Assembly (NCBI GenBank): GCA_030427145.1
Contig: JAUHWT010000016.1
Span: 62,001 to 126,000, forward strand
Length of the DNA stretch: 64,000 nucleotides
Direction of reading: 5' to 3'
DNA from: Alphaproteobacteria bacterium
GTDB lineage: Bacteria; Pseudomonadota; Alphaproteobacteria; Rhodobacterales; Rhodobacteraceae
Of this stretch, positions 52,853 to 62,129 are shown one piece after another; positions within the stretch are counted from its first letter, which is position 1, and each line of letters starts with the position of its first letter. The position numbers were made by a program, and so were the translations under genes. Under the pieces are notes generated by a model. That model saw only the letters and a program-made list of their open reading frames with translations, was not told where the DNA came from and did not search any database.

Positions 52853-53683
52853 CTACTCCGCCCAGGCCGCGTCGCGGTTCAGAACCGGCAGCGGCTGCCG
52901 GTCCCCACCAAACTTTGGCAGACAGTTGAGCAACCCCTGTGTGTACGGATGCTCCGCGCCGTGGAGGTTTTTCGCGTCCAGCTCCTCCACAACGCGCCCC
53001 TGATACATCACCAGCACCCGGTCGCAAAACCGCGACACCAGCGGCAGGTCGTGGGACACAAAAATCAATCCCATGCCCCGCTCCCGCACCAGCCGGTCGA
53101 GTATGGCCAGGACCTCGCTCTGCACCGTCACATCCAGCGCCGAGGTCGGCTCATCCGCAATCAAAAGGTCCGGATCCGGAATGAGCATCATAGCAATCAT
53201 CACCCTCTGCCCCATGCCCCCCGAAAGCTCATGCGGATAGGCATGGAACACGCGCTCCGGATCGGTGATCTGCACCGCCTCCAGCATGTCGAGCGCCTGC
53301 TGTTTCGCCTTCGCGCCCTTCGCACCGTCATGCATGCGCAGCCCCTCGGTCAGCTGCGCCCCGACCTTCATCACCGGGTTGAGCGAGTATTTCGGGTCCT
53401 GCATTACCATGGAAATCCGGTTGCCCCGGATCTGCCGCATCCGCTTTTCACTAACACTCAAAAGGTCGATGCCATCGAACTCCATGCGCTTCGCCTCAAT
53501 CCGCCCTGGCGGGCGGATCAGCCGCAAGATCGACCGCCCGGTCATGGTCTTGCCGGAACCGGATTCCCCAACAATCCCAAGCCGTTCCCGATCGAGGTGA
53601 AACGAAACCCCGCGCACCGCCTCCACCGGCCCGGTCTCAGTGTCGAACGTAACGCGCAGATCCTCAACGTTCAGCAGGCTCAT
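52853..53683 (-). CDS. Dipeptide-type ABC transporter ATPase (DppD-like)
   Basis: ATPase of 276 aa with Walker A GESGSGKT, signature LSGGMGQR (a Gly where Arg is usual), Walker B LIADEPTSALD and H-loop VSHDLP. ATG 53683 overlaps the permease stop as ATGA; a longer frame to 53836 is not used. The C-terminal zinc-type cysteine extension is short, as in its partner. Confidence 0.93.
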   Translation of the reverse strand: MSLLNVEDLRVTFDTETGPVEAVRGVSFHLDRERLGIVGESGSGKTMTGRSILRLIRPPGRIEAKRMEFDGIDLLSVSEKRMRQIRGNRISMVMQDPKYSLNPVMKVGAQLTEGLRMHDGAKGAKAKQQALDMLEAVQITDPERVFHAYPHELSGGMGQRVMIAMMLIPDPDLLIADEPTSALDVTVQSEVLAILDRLVRERGMGLIFVSHDLPLVSRFCDRVLVMYQGRVVEELDAKNLHGAEHPYTQGLLNCLPKFGGDRQPLPVLNRDAAWAE

Positions 53684-54588
53684 TTCCCCGAACTCCTCGG
53701 ATCCAGCACATCGCGCAACCCGTCCCCGAGCAGATTGAACCCCAGAGAGACAATAAAGATCGCCAGACCCGGCATGGTCGCAACCCACCACTGTTCGAAC
53801 AGGAACTTCCGACCCGAAGAAATCATCAGCCCCCATTCCGGCAAGGGCGGCTGCGCGCCAAGACCGAGGAACCCCAGCCCCGCCGCCGTCAGGATAATCC
53901 CCGCCATATCAAGCGTCACACGCACAATCACCGATGGCAGACACATGGGTGCCACATGGGAGAACAAAATCCGTCCCGACGACGCCCCCTGCAACCGCAC
54001 CGCCGCGATATAATCCGTCGATCGGATGCTCAGCGTCTCCGCCCGCGCCACCCTTGCGTAGGGTGGCCAGGCCGTCAGTGCGATGGCCAGAACCGCATTC
54101 TCAACGCCCGGCCCCAGTGCCGCAACGAATGCAAGTGCCAGGATAAGCCGCGGAAACGCAAGAAAGATATCGGTAATCCGCATCAGGACCGTATCGGTCC
54201 AGCCGCCAAAATACCCCGACACCGTCCCGATAATCAGCCCGATCACCGGCGCCGTCAGCGTCACCAGCAGCACGATATAAAGCGTCACCCGGGACCCATA
54301 GACCAGGCGGCTCCAGATATCCCGTCCGAACTCATCCGTGCCGAGGATATGGCCAGGGGAAAGGGGCCGCTGCAAACGGTCCTGCAACACCTGCGCCACC
54401 GGATCATGCGTGGCAAACAGCGGCGCAAAAATCGCAATCACCACCAGCGCCAGCACCACGATCAGCCCGGTCAGGGCCAGCCGGTTTCGAAACAGCCGCA
54501 CGCACCCGAGGTAAATCTGCCCCGCACGCGCCTGACCCCGCGATTTCGGGCTCGGATCAAGCAGCCACTCCCGCGACAAAACACTCAT
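53680..54588 (-). CDS. Dipeptide-type ABC transporter permease (DppC-like)
   Basis: Permease of 302 aa with six TMs. The coupling loop AAVRLQGASSGRILFSHVAP and LTAAGLGFLGLGAQPPLPEW mark the DppC group. It overlaps the DppB-like gene by 4 bases upstream and the ATPase gene by 4 bases downstream. Confidence 0.95.
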   Translation of the reverse strand: MSVLSREWLLDPSPKSRGQARAGQIYLGCVRLFRNRLALTGLIVVLALVVIAIFAPLFATHDPVAQVLQDRLQRPLSPGHILGTDEFGRDIWSRLVYGSRVTLYIVLLVTLTAPVIGLIIGTVSGYFGGWTDTVLMRITDIFLAFPRLILALAFVAALGPGVENAVLAIALTAWPPYARVARAETLSIRSTDYIAAVRLQGASSGRILFSHVAPMCLPSVIVRVTLDMAGIILTAAGLGFLGLGAQPPLPEWGLMISSGRKFLFEQWWVATMPGLAIFIVSLGFNLLGDGLRDVLDPRSSGK

Positions 54589-55658
54589 GCCCTGGCCCTC
54601 GGATCAAACCGTTTATAGAGGAAATCGGAAAACAGATTCAGCAGGATAAACACCGTTCCCACCACAATCGTCCCGCCCATCACCGCCGCAATGTCACTCG
54701 AAAACAGCGCATTGGTGATATAAAGGCCAAGCCCCGGCCAGGCGAAGACCGTCTCCGTCAGAACCGACCCCTCCAACAGATAGGCGTAACTCAGCGCAAT
54801 CACCGTAATCAGCGGCACCGCAATGTTGCGCAGCGCATGCACCCACACGACCCGCCACTCCGGCACGCCCTTGACCCGCGCGGTCGTGATATACTCCTGA
54901 CCGAGTTGTTCGAGCATGAACGACCGCGTCATCCGGCTGATATAAGCCATTGAGTAGTAACCCAAAACCGACGCCGGCAAAATGATGTGGCTGAGCGCAT
55001 TGCCAAAAATGTCCCACTGCCTGGCGAGCGCCGTATCAATCAGGATCATGCCCGTCACCACCGGCACATCCAGTTCCGCCATAAATTCATAGGTCGTATC
55101 AAGCCGCCCCGGCCCGCCGACCCAGTCAAGCTGCCCGTAGAAAATTAACAGCCCCATCAGACCCAGCCAGAACACTGGCATCGAATACCCCATCAGACCC
55201 ACCAGCCGCACGAGCTGATCGGCCAGCGATCCCGGTTTCGTCGCCGCCAGCACCCCCGCCGGAATACCGAAAAGAACACCCAGGATCGTGGCAATCGTCG
55301 ACAACTCCAGCGTCGCGGGAAACACCCGTTTCACATCCTCCAGCACCGGCCGCGAGGTCAGAAGCGACGTGCCGAAATCCCCCGACAGGGCATCCCGCAC
55401 GTAAATCCCGAACTGCACGATCAGCGGATCATTCAGCCCCAGCCGCTCGCGCGCCGCCGCCATCTGCTCTTCCGTCGCCCGCTCCCCGAGGATCGACAGG
55501 ACGGGATCAATCGGAATGATCCGCCCGATGATAAACGTCACGGCCAATAGCCCGAGGAACGTGGCGGCCAGCGTCGCCACCAGGCGCAAAAACCCGGACA
55601 GACCGGATCTGGCCCGCGCCGCGGCACCCCCGCTGTCGGATGAGGAAACTGATGTCAT
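54585..55658 (-). CDS. Dipeptide-type ABC transporter permease (DppB-like)
   Basis: Permease of 357 aa, slightly long because of a hydrophilic N-terminus of about 25 residues before TM1. The coupling loop TARVKGVPEWRVVWVHALRN and VLTETVFAWPGLGLYITNAL mark the DppB group. It follows the binding-protein gene after a 60-base gap with a hairpin. Confidence 0.95.
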   Translation of the reverse strand: MTSVSSSDSGGAAARARSGLSGFLRLVATLAATFLGLLAVTFIIGRIIPIDPVLSILGERATEEQMAAARERLGLNDPLIVQFGIYVRDALSGDFGTSLLTSRPVLEDVKRVFPATLELSTIATILGVLFGIPAGVLAATKPGSLADQLVRLVGLMGYSMPVFWLGLMGLLIFYGQLDWVGGPGRLDTTYEFMAELDVPVVTGMILIDTALARQWDIFGNALSHIILPASVLGYYSMAYISRMTRSFMLEQLGQEYITTARVKGVPEWRVVWVHALRNIAVPLITVIALSYAYLLEGSVLTETVFAWPGLGLYITNALFSSDIAAVMGGTIVVGTVFILLNLFSDFLYKRFDPRARA

Positions 55659-55679
55659 GGGGAATCCGTCAAACCACGT

Positions 55680-55703
55680 CGGCCCGGAAATTCATCCGGG
55701 CCG
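55680..55703 (-). terminator. GC-rich hairpin between binding-protein and permease genes
   Basis: Perfect 9-bp arms CGGCCCGGA and TCCGGGCCG with an AATTCA loop, 15 bases after the binding-protein stop. No T-run; probably stabilises the upstream mRNA or partly attenuates. Confidence 0.65.
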
Positions 55704-55718
55704 AACCGTGTCTCATTA

Positions 55719-57311
55719 TCACTTGGTTGTCGCCCAGTAGAAGGCCGAATGAATGGACCCGCCCTGGCTGAAACCCTCAACGCTGTTCTGCATCGCAACC
55801 TGCTGAATCTGCTGGAACATCGGCATGAAGGGCGAGACCTCCTGGTGCGTGCGCTGAATGTCCTCATAGAGAACCGCGCGCTTTTCAGAATCCTTCTCCA
55901 GCACCGCCGCGTTGGTCAGGTCGTTGACCTCCTTGGCCTCCCAGGCGTTCCGCCAGGCGAGAATACCGGTATTGGCGTCCTCATCCGCATTGCCGGGGTT
56001 GCGCGCAAAGGTGTCCGCATTGGTGTGTGGGTCCGGATAGTCCGGCCCCCATGCGCCCAGATAGACGTCATGGTTCCGCGCCCGGTACTCGCCCAGGATC
56101 TCGCTGCCCGTACCAACGCGAAGCTCCGCCGTGATCCCGGCCTGTGCCAGTGTCGACTGGAAAGACTGTGCCATATCAAGACGTTCCTGATCGTTCCTGA
56201 CATAGATCTGGAACGTGAACGGCTCAACTCCGGCCTCGTCCAAGATCGCCTTGGCCTTCTCCACGTCCAGCGAATACGGCGTATCCTCAATCGCGCCCAG
56301 GAAACCCGCAGGCAGGAAGGACTGGTGCGTCCGGTACTGGCCCTTGAGGAAGGTCGAGGACATGCCCTCATAGTCGATCAGATACTTGAACGCCTCAATC
56401 ACCGCCGGGTTGTTCAGCGGCTCCTTTTTCTGGTTGAGCGAAACATACATGATCCGCCCCTTCACCTCGTCAACGACCTTGAGGTCCCCGTTGTCCGCAA
56501 TTCCCTCAATGTCCACCGGCGTCAGCTTGCGGGCAATGTCGATGTCCCCCTTTTCCAGCAGCAGCCGCTGTGTTGCGGGCTCTGCCACGTGGCGCAGGAA
56601 CACACGTTTGAGCGCCGGCGTGCCACGCCAGTACTCGTCCTTGGCTTCCAGAACATAGCTCTCGGACGGCTTGTAGCTCCGCAGGTTATAGGCGCCCGTC
56701 CCGGCCGAATTGGACTTCAGCCACTCGTGGCCCATGTCGCCGTCGACCTCATTGGCCATCGCGGTTTCCTTGTCCACGATGGCGGCCACGCCAGCGGTCA
56801 GACAGTTGTAGAAGAACGACGGCGCATAGGGCTTGTCCGTGACAATCGTCAGCTCGTAATCACCCGTGGCCTTGATCTTCTCCGCCACGTTGTCGGCGGT
56901 AAAACCGAACTGATCCAGAATGAAGGACGGCGTCTTGTCGAGGATCACGGCCCGCTGCAGCGAAAACGCCGCATCTTCCGCCGTCATCTCATTGCCGGAT
57001 TCAAACTTCACGCCCTGACGGATCTGGAACGTATAGGTCACACCGTCATCGGCAAGTTCCCAGCTCTCCGCCAGTCCCGGCACCAGCGGCCCCAGATCGG
57101 CCGGGTCCAGTTCAACCAGCGTGTCGTAGATGTTGTTGAGCATGTCGTTGCCCGAAAACTCAAACGACTCCGCCGGGTCCAGCGAAACGATGTCATCAAT
57201 CTTGTCCGCAATAACCAGGGTATCGGCTGGCGTTTCGGCGAACACATGTCCCGGGGTTGAGAATGCGAGTGCTATTGCGGCCGAGGCCGCCAGTAATCCA
57301 GCGTGTTTCAA
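55719..57311 (-). CDS. Dipeptide-type ABC transporter solute-binding protein (family 5)
   Basis: Periplasmic binding protein of 530 aa with signal MKHAGLLAASAAIALAFS and cleavage near HVFA. Family-5 hallmarks are DGVTYTFQIRQGVKFESGNE and the GPDYPDPHTN segment, common in peptide/glutathione binders. It heads the third Dpp-type operon and is divergent from the membrane dipeptidase gene, so dipeptides or modified peptides are plausible ligands. Confidence 0.94.
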   Translation of the reverse strand: MKHAGLLAASAAIALAFSTPGHVFAETPADTLVIADKIDDIVSLDPAESFEFSGNDMLNNIYDTLVELDPADLGPLVPGLAESWELADDGVTYTFQIRQGVKFESGNEMTAEDAAFSLQRAVILDKTPSFILDQFGFTADNVAEKIKATGDYELTIVTDKPYAPSFFYNCLTAGVAAIVDKETAMANEVDGDMGHEWLKSNSAGTGAYNLRSYKPSESYVLEAKDEYWRGTPALKRVFLRHVAEPATQRLLLEKGDIDIARKLTPVDIEGIADNGDLKVVDEVKGRIMYVSLNQKKEPLNNPAVIEAFKYLIDYEGMSSTFLKGQYRTHQSFLPAGFLGAIEDTPYSLDVEKAKAILDEAGVEPFTFQIYVRNDQERLDMAQSFQSTLAQAGITAELRVGTGSEILGEYRARNHDVYLGAWGPDYPDPHTNADTFARNPGNADEDANTGILAWRNAWEAKEVNDLTNAAVLEKDSEKRAVLYEDIQRTHQEVSPFMPMFQQIQQVAMQNSVEGFSQGGSIHSAFYWATTK

Positions 57312-57606
57312 GACTGAAGCTCCTTGTCGAATTCGGCAGGCATTGGTGCGGTCCGGTTTTCATTGTGGGCGAATAGGAACGTGGAACGGCCTCCGCTGTC
57401 AAGGCAACGCCAGCCCGGCTTCCAACCGATTGCCAAAGTTTCGTCCCCCGGCAGACGCGCGCCACTTCATTCGTACGCAAACGGTATCGAAAACACGGGC
57501 CCACGCATTTCACCACTGGAACTCGCAGCCGCATTCCGCCACCCTGTCCACAATTTACAAATGCCACATGTCGCACCACCTGAAAACCGACCCGCAGGAT
57601 ACTGAA
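57312..57606. other. Divergent intergenic region
   Basis: This 295-base region separates the third binding-protein gene from the dipeptidase gene and must hold promoters for both. I saw no clear palindrome, -35/-10 pair or open frame that looks real. Confidence 0.4.
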
Positions 57607-58653
57607 ATGCAAAAGATATTTGACGGCCACAACGATCTACTCCTCCGTCTCTGGCGGAACGATGACATGGAGGCCGGCCGGTTCCTCAACGGCTGCACCG
57701 GGGGTCACATCGACCTGCCCCGCACCCGCAAAGGTGGCCTCGCCGGTGGTTTTTTCGCCATCTACGTTCCAAACGAGGAAATATCAGGCGGGTTTGACGA
57801 CGCCGGCATCGGCCGCCTCGACATCCCCTATCTGCCCCCGGTCGACGGCCTCACCGCGCGGCGCACCGCCCAGGAAATGGCCGGCATTCTGCTCCGCCTC
57901 GAACGCAACCATCCCGAGGCCCTGCAGATCTGCCGCAGGGCCGCCGATATCCAAACCGCCAGCGACGGCGGCGCCATCGCGGCCATCATGCATATCGAGG
58001 GCGCCGAATGCATCGGCCCCGACCTTTTGGAACTCGAACTGTTTTATGCGGCCGGTCTGCGCTCCATCGGCCCGGTCTGGTCACGCCCCAACGCCTTCGG
58101 CTACGGCGTGCCGTTCCGCCACCCGGGCGACCCAAACAACGGCCCCGGCCTCACCGGCCTCGGCCGCGACCTTGTCGAGGCCTGCAACCGGATGAACATC
58201 CTCGTGGACCTCTCCCACCTCAACGAGGCGGGCTTCTGGGACGTGGCCCGGATCTCCGACAAACCGCTTGTTGCCACCCACTCCAACGTCCACGCCCTCT
58301 CCCCCTCCGCGCGCAACCTGACCGACAGACAGCTTGCCGCCATCGCTGAAACAGGTGGCCTTGTCGGCCTCAACTACGCCGTGAACTTCCTGCGCGAGGA
58401 CGGCCTACGCGATCCGGACATGCCACTTGAGCTTATGCTGCGCCATCTCGACCACCTCATCGGCATCCTGGGCGAGGGCGGTGTGGCGCTCGGCTCCGAT
58501 TTTGACGGCGCAACCATCCCCGCCGCCATCACCGACTGCGCCGGTCTGCCAAACCTCGTGCAGGCCATGCGCGATCACGGCTGGGGTGAGGAGCTTATCG
58601 ACCGCGTGTGCTGGCGCAACTGGACGGACGTGCTCGAACGCACAATCGGCTGA
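57607..58653 (+). CDS. Membrane dipeptidase (peptidase M19) family protein
   Basis: Zinc dipeptidase-type TIM-barrel enzyme of 348 aa. Metal ligands are visible: His8 and Asp10 (DGHNDL), Glu in MHIEGAE, His in VDLSHLNEAGFWDV and ATHSNVHAL, and the GSDFDG Asp. Family members hydrolyse dipeptides, often with a D-residue or unusual bond. ATG 57607 begins the family-like sequence; a longer frame from 57130 antisense to the importer is spurious. No signal peptide, so it is cytoplasmic and probably cleaves peptides imported by the divergent Dpp-type system. Confidence 0.92.
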   Translation: MQKIFDGHNDLLLRLWRNDDMEAGRFLNGCTGGHIDLPRTRKGGLAGGFFAIYVPNEEISGGFDDAGIGRLDIPYLPPVDGLTARRTAQEMAGILLRLERNHPEALQICRRAADIQTASDGGAIAAIMHIEGAECIGPDLLELELFYAAGLRSIGPVWSRPNAFGYGVPFRHPGDPNNGPGLTGLGRDLVEACNRMNILVDLSHLNEAGFWDVARISDKPLVATHSNVHALSPSARNLTDRQLAAIAETGGLVGLNYAVNFLREDGLRDPDMPLELMLRHLDHLIGILGEGGVALGSDFDGATIPAAITDCAGLPNLVQAMRDHGWGEELIDRVCWRNWTDVLERTIG

Positions 58654-58656
58654 GGA

Positions 58657-60024
58657 CTACCCGTCGCGGTACCTGACCGTTTTGGACAAATCGCGCCAGA
58701 ACCGTAAGTTCAGCAAAATCCCCGCACAGGTCAGCCCCGCGATCAGCCCCATCCAAACCCCTGGCGCTCCAAGCTCAAACAATGTGGAAAGCACCAGCGC
58801 CACGGGGATCCCCACGGCCCAGTAGGACAGGGCCGCCATCACCATCGGCACCCGCACGTCCTGAATACCGCGCAAAAGCCCAATCGCCGCCGCCTGCGCC
58901 CCGTCCGCCAACTGAAAGACAGCTCCAAACAGCAGCAGCAGCGACGCAATCGCAATAATCTCCTCACGCGCCGGATCATCCGGCGACAGGAACAACCCCG
59001 TCATAGGCTCCGGAATCCAGACAAACAAAATCGCGGTAATCACCGAATACCCCAGCGACAGAACCATGATCGCCAGTCCGCCATCGCGCAAAGCCACAAC
59101 ATCCCTGCGGCCGTAATGGCTTCCCGCCCGGATCGTCGCCACACCACTCAGACCCAGATGCACCATGAATGTGACGGATGTGACCTGAATGGCAATCCCG
59201 TGCGCAGCCAGGTTCAGTGTCCCGGTCCAGCCCACAATCACCGACGACGCGGCAAAAAGCCCCACCTCGGCCAGCATGGTCAACCCGATCAGAACGGCCA
59301 TGTTCTGCACCCGAAAAAACACCTCCCAGTCTGGCTTCCACAGACGCAAAAACAGCGAATGCTCCGGCAAAACCCGCCGAATATACACCAGCAGCACGAC
59401 AAAAGTGAGCGCATGGGTCGTCACAGACGCAATCGCCGCCCCCGCGATCCCCAGTTCCGGAAACCCCCAGTTCCCGAAGATCAGCGCGTAGTTGACAATC
59501 GCATTGAGAACCGCCACCGCGACCGTCGCCACGAACAAAACAGTTGTCCGCTCCAGCCCGGACAGAAACCCGCGCAGAACCGTGACCAAAATCGCGGGCA
59601 ATATCCCCGGCCCCGCAATCCGCAGATAGGTCTGCGCCAGATCCGCCACCACGGGCTCCTGCCCCATCCCGAGCAGCAGCGGCGCCGACCAGACAAATAT
59701 CGGAAGGACCAGCACACCGAAAATCACGGCCAGCCACATGCCCATCCGCGTCACGCGCCGCACCTGCGTCGTCTCGCCGGACGCATTGGCCTGGGCCACC
59801 ATCGGCATCACCGCGTTGCCGATCCCGGCCCCGAAAATGAAGATCACGAAGAAAAGCGAACTGCCAATAACCGACGCGGCCAGGGTGGTCACATCATACC
59901 ATCCCAGCATCAATGTATCGGTCACGCCGATGGCCATCTGCGCCAGGTGACTGCCGATTAACGGAATGCCGATCCTGAGAATGGCCTTAACGTGACCACC
60001 AAATGAAAGGCGTCCGTCCATCAC
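58657..60024 (-). CDS. MATE-family efflux transporter
   Basis: Inner-membrane exporter of 455 aa with about 12 TMs. Conserved segments include GIPLIGSHLAQMAIGVTDTL, NAVMPMVAQANASGE and FQLADGAQAAAIGLLRG. NorM-type members extrude cationic drugs in exchange for Na+ or H+. It converges on the dipeptidase gene with 3 bases between stops and follows the exonuclease gene by 47 bases. Substrate unknown. Confidence 0.94.
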   Translation of the reverse strand: MMDGRLSFGGHVKAILRIGIPLIGSHLAQMAIGVTDTLMLGWYDVTTLAASVIGSSLFFVIFIFGAGIGNAVMPMVAQANASGETTQVRRVTRMGMWLAVIFGVLVLPIFVWSAPLLLGMGQEPVVADLAQTYLRIAGPGILPAILVTVLRGFLSGLERTTVLFVATVAVAVLNAIVNYALIFGNWGFPELGIAGAAIASVTTHALTFVVLLVYIRRVLPEHSLFLRLWKPDWEVFFRVQNMAVLIGLTMLAEVGLFAASSVIVGWTGTLNLAAHGIAIQVTSVTFMVHLGLSGVATIRAGSHYGRRDVVALRDGGLAIMVLSLGYSVITAILFVWIPEPMTGLFLSPDDPAREEIIAIASLLLLFGAVFQLADGAQAAAIGLLRGIQDVRVPMVMAALSYWAVGIPVALVLSTLFELGAPGVWMGLIAGLTCAGILLNLRFWRDLSKTVRYRDG

Positions 60025-60071
60025 CGAGCATTAGGCCTCCGCACGTCCCGGGGCAAGAGCCCGGGGGGTCG

Positions 60072-61520
60072 TCAGTTGCTGTCCTTCAAAAGCCTCCGGT
60101 GACGCCGCATGGCCTCGACCGCCTCGCCAAACGTCGTAATTCCACGGGACCGCAGCACCGGCAGAAGCTTCAGGAACACCTCCGTCGTCGCCATCGCGTC
60201 CCCAAGCGCCGTGTGCCGTTTGTCCTCCGGGATCACCACGTCCAACCGCTGCGCCAGGTCATCGAGCGTATGGCTTGCAGTCTCTCCAAACACCACCGCC
60301 GACAGCAGGACCGTATCGAGGACGGGAATGTCAAAGGCATAGCCCCGCTCCTTCCCGGCCCGGCGCAAAAACGCCAGATCGAACGGCGCGTTATGCGCCA
60401 CCAGAACCGCATCCCCCACATAGCGCCGGAAATCGGCAACCGCCTCCACCGGACCCGGCGCGTCCTTCACCATCTCGTCGCTGATGCCATGGACCCCGGT
60501 CGACACCGCCGGAATGTTGCGGCCCGGGTTCACAAGCGTATCGAACACCTCCGTATGCACCGGCTTGCCACGCACCACCCGCATGCCCGCGACCTGCACC
60601 AGTTCATCGCCCTGGAAGGGGAACAGACCCGTGGTTTCCGTGTCGAACACCACGAAGCTCAAATCCTCCAGCCGCGCCGCCGCCACGTCACAGTCCGGCA
60701 CCTCATCGAGCAGCGAGAAATCATAGGTCACCCCCCGCCTTTCCCGCGCCGCCAGCGAGCCAACCGGTTTCTCCGGCCGGAAGGTCAGCATGTAGCCCGG
60801 CCGCGGCCCCGTTCCGTCCGGATCGCGGTAAAGCTCACAAACCAGCGCCCCGTCGGACGAGCGCAGCGCGCATTTGAACCGCACCGGCACCTCGGCGCCC
60901 TCCGGATCGGACAGGCGCGCAACCGCATCCTCCACCGGTCCCATGTCGAGATGCTCACTCAGCATCCGGCCCAGGTTCGCACCCCCCGGCACCGGCAGAC
61001 ACCGCGCCGCCACGTCATTGTAAAACACGATCCGGTGCCGCGAAGAACACATGACCACGCCCTGGTCCAGTTCGCCCAGCATCGCCTCAAGCCGCTGTTT
61101 CTCCGCCGAAATCCGCGTCGTGTTCCGCTCAACCAGTTCCGCGAGATCCGACCGCGCGCTGTGCAGCTCGCCCGCCACCGCCTGCGCCGCCGGCGCCAGA
61201 TCACCCAGATACCGCGCGTCCTCACCGTCGAACCTTGCGGCAACCCCGGAATGGGCCTGCACCCGCAGGCGGTTGGCCAGCCCCTGGGTCGGCTTCGCCA
61301 CGTTGAGGTCAAACAGCCACCACACCAGCGTAACGAGCCCAAAGGTCAGAAACCCGCCATAAACCCCGGCAAAGAAAAAGCCGTTCTCGGTGTTTCCGTC
61401 ACCGGCCCGAAGATAGCCGACGTAAAGACCCGACAGCAAAATTATGAGACATCCAACCCCGAGTCCCATGAATATCAGAAGAACCCGGAGCCGAAGGCTC
61501 CATCCCATGAACATCTCCAT
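60072..61520 (-). CDS. Membrane-anchored PAS and 3'-5' exonuclease protein
   Basis: Protein of 482 aa. Two N-terminal TMs (about 10-36 and 48-70), a HAMP/coiled-coil-like stretch (80-150), a PAS-like domain (about 150-250) and a C-terminal DEDDh exonuclease of the DNA-polymerase-III epsilon type. Catalytic residues are Asp293/Glu295 (FDTETTGL), Asp in AHNAPFDLAF and His/Asp in HTALGDAM. ATG 61520 follows AGGGGGA. A sensor-anchored exonuclease is unusual, and such proteins occur beside cNMP/CBS/DUF294 genes in Rhodobacterales (recalled context). Its role could be nucleotide or DNA turnover in response to a signal. Confidence 0.9.
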   Translation of the reverse strand: MEMFMGWSLRLRVLLIFMGLGVGCLIILLSGLYVGYLRAGDGNTENGFFFAGVYGGFLTFGLVTLVWWLFDLNVAKPTQGLANRLRVQAHSGVAARFDGEDARYLGDLAPAAQAVAGELHSARSDLAELVERNTTRISAEKQRLEAMLGELDQGVVMCSSRHRIVFYNDVAARCLPVPGGANLGRMLSEHLDMGPVEDAVARLSDPEGAEVPVRFKCALRSSDGALVCELYRDPDGTGPRPGYMLTFRPEKPVGSLAARERRGVTYDFSLLDEVPDCDVAAARLEDLSFVVFDTETTGLFPFQGDELVQVAGMRVVRGKPVHTEVFDTLVNPGRNIPAVSTGVHGISDEMVKDAPGPVEAVADFRRYVGDAVLVAHNAPFDLAFLRRAGKERGYAFDIPVLDTVLLSAVVFGETASHTLDDLAQRLDVVIPEDKRHTALGDAMATTEVFLKLLPVLRSRGITTFGEAVEAMRRHRRLLKDSN

Positions 61521-61586
61521 GTCCAATCCCCCTAAAATGACGCCCGGTTTTTCCGGGTCGGTATTCGTGACCGGTCTAAAACCCGG

Positions 61587-62108
61587 TCAGCGTGCGCCGC
61601 ACGCCGCGTCCATCACGGGATCAGCCGGGTCCAGATCGAACCACTCGGCCCCCACAATGTCGCCTGTCTCGGAAAATTCCGCTCCATCCGATATGTCCGC
61701 CCGCCGCATCAGCTCGCAGTCCACGGCAATCGGCAAAGCCGAGGGCGGCTGCCAGCGCGTGAACAGCACCAGCTCCGTCAGAACCTTGCCCGGCACGTTC
61801 GGATTGGTCCTGTGCATGTCCTGGTTCACGGCCGCAAACCGCGACACGAACGGCACGGCATAGGTCCAGGGCCGGAACGGCTGACGGCTCTCATGGGCCG
61901 ACACCACCACCAGACTGTCCGGCATGGTATCAACCGTGCGCCCGTACCACGAGTATTCCGACCACAGCACATAGGCGAACAGCGCCAGACCCGCGCAGAC
62001 CGGCGTGAACCACCGCGGCAGGGCACCGCCCGAAAGCCGCCCAACCAGCATCGCCACACCACCCGCGGCCAGCGCGGTAAATATGGCGGCAAAAAATTCC
62101 AGCAGCAT
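61587..62108 (-). CDS. Small predicted membrane protein, unknown function
   Basis: Protein of 173 aa with two N-terminal TMs (about 5-25 and 34-50) and a hydrophilic C-terminal part of about 120 residues facing one side. No motif I recognise. It sits between the DUF294 protein and the exonuclease with small gaps, so it is probably part of the same operon. Confidence 0.75.
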   Translation of the reverse strand: MLLEFFAAIFTALAAGGVAMLVGRLSGGALPRWFTPVCAGLALFAYVLWSEYSWYGRTVDTMPDSLVVVSAHESRQPFRPWTYAVPFVSRFAAVNQDMHRTNPNVPGKVLTELVLFTRWQPPSALPIAVDCELMRRADISDGAEFSETGDIVGAEWFDLDPADPVMDAACGAR

Positions 62109-62129
62109 CAGGCGCCCCCCAAAGTCTTT

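Noticed and set aside
55749-57260. A 503-residue plus-strand frame
   Set aside because: It is antisense to the third binding-protein gene, which has a signal peptide and family motifs.
60047-60065. CCCGGG repeats between the exonuclease and MATE genes as a terminator
   Set aside because: Only 6-bp arms with a 7-base loop and no T-run; too weak to list as a feature.
60003-61535. A 510-residue plus-strand frame rich in Arg, His and Pro
   Set aside because: Composition is typical of a shadow frame; the opposite strand encodes the exonuclease with all catalytic residues.
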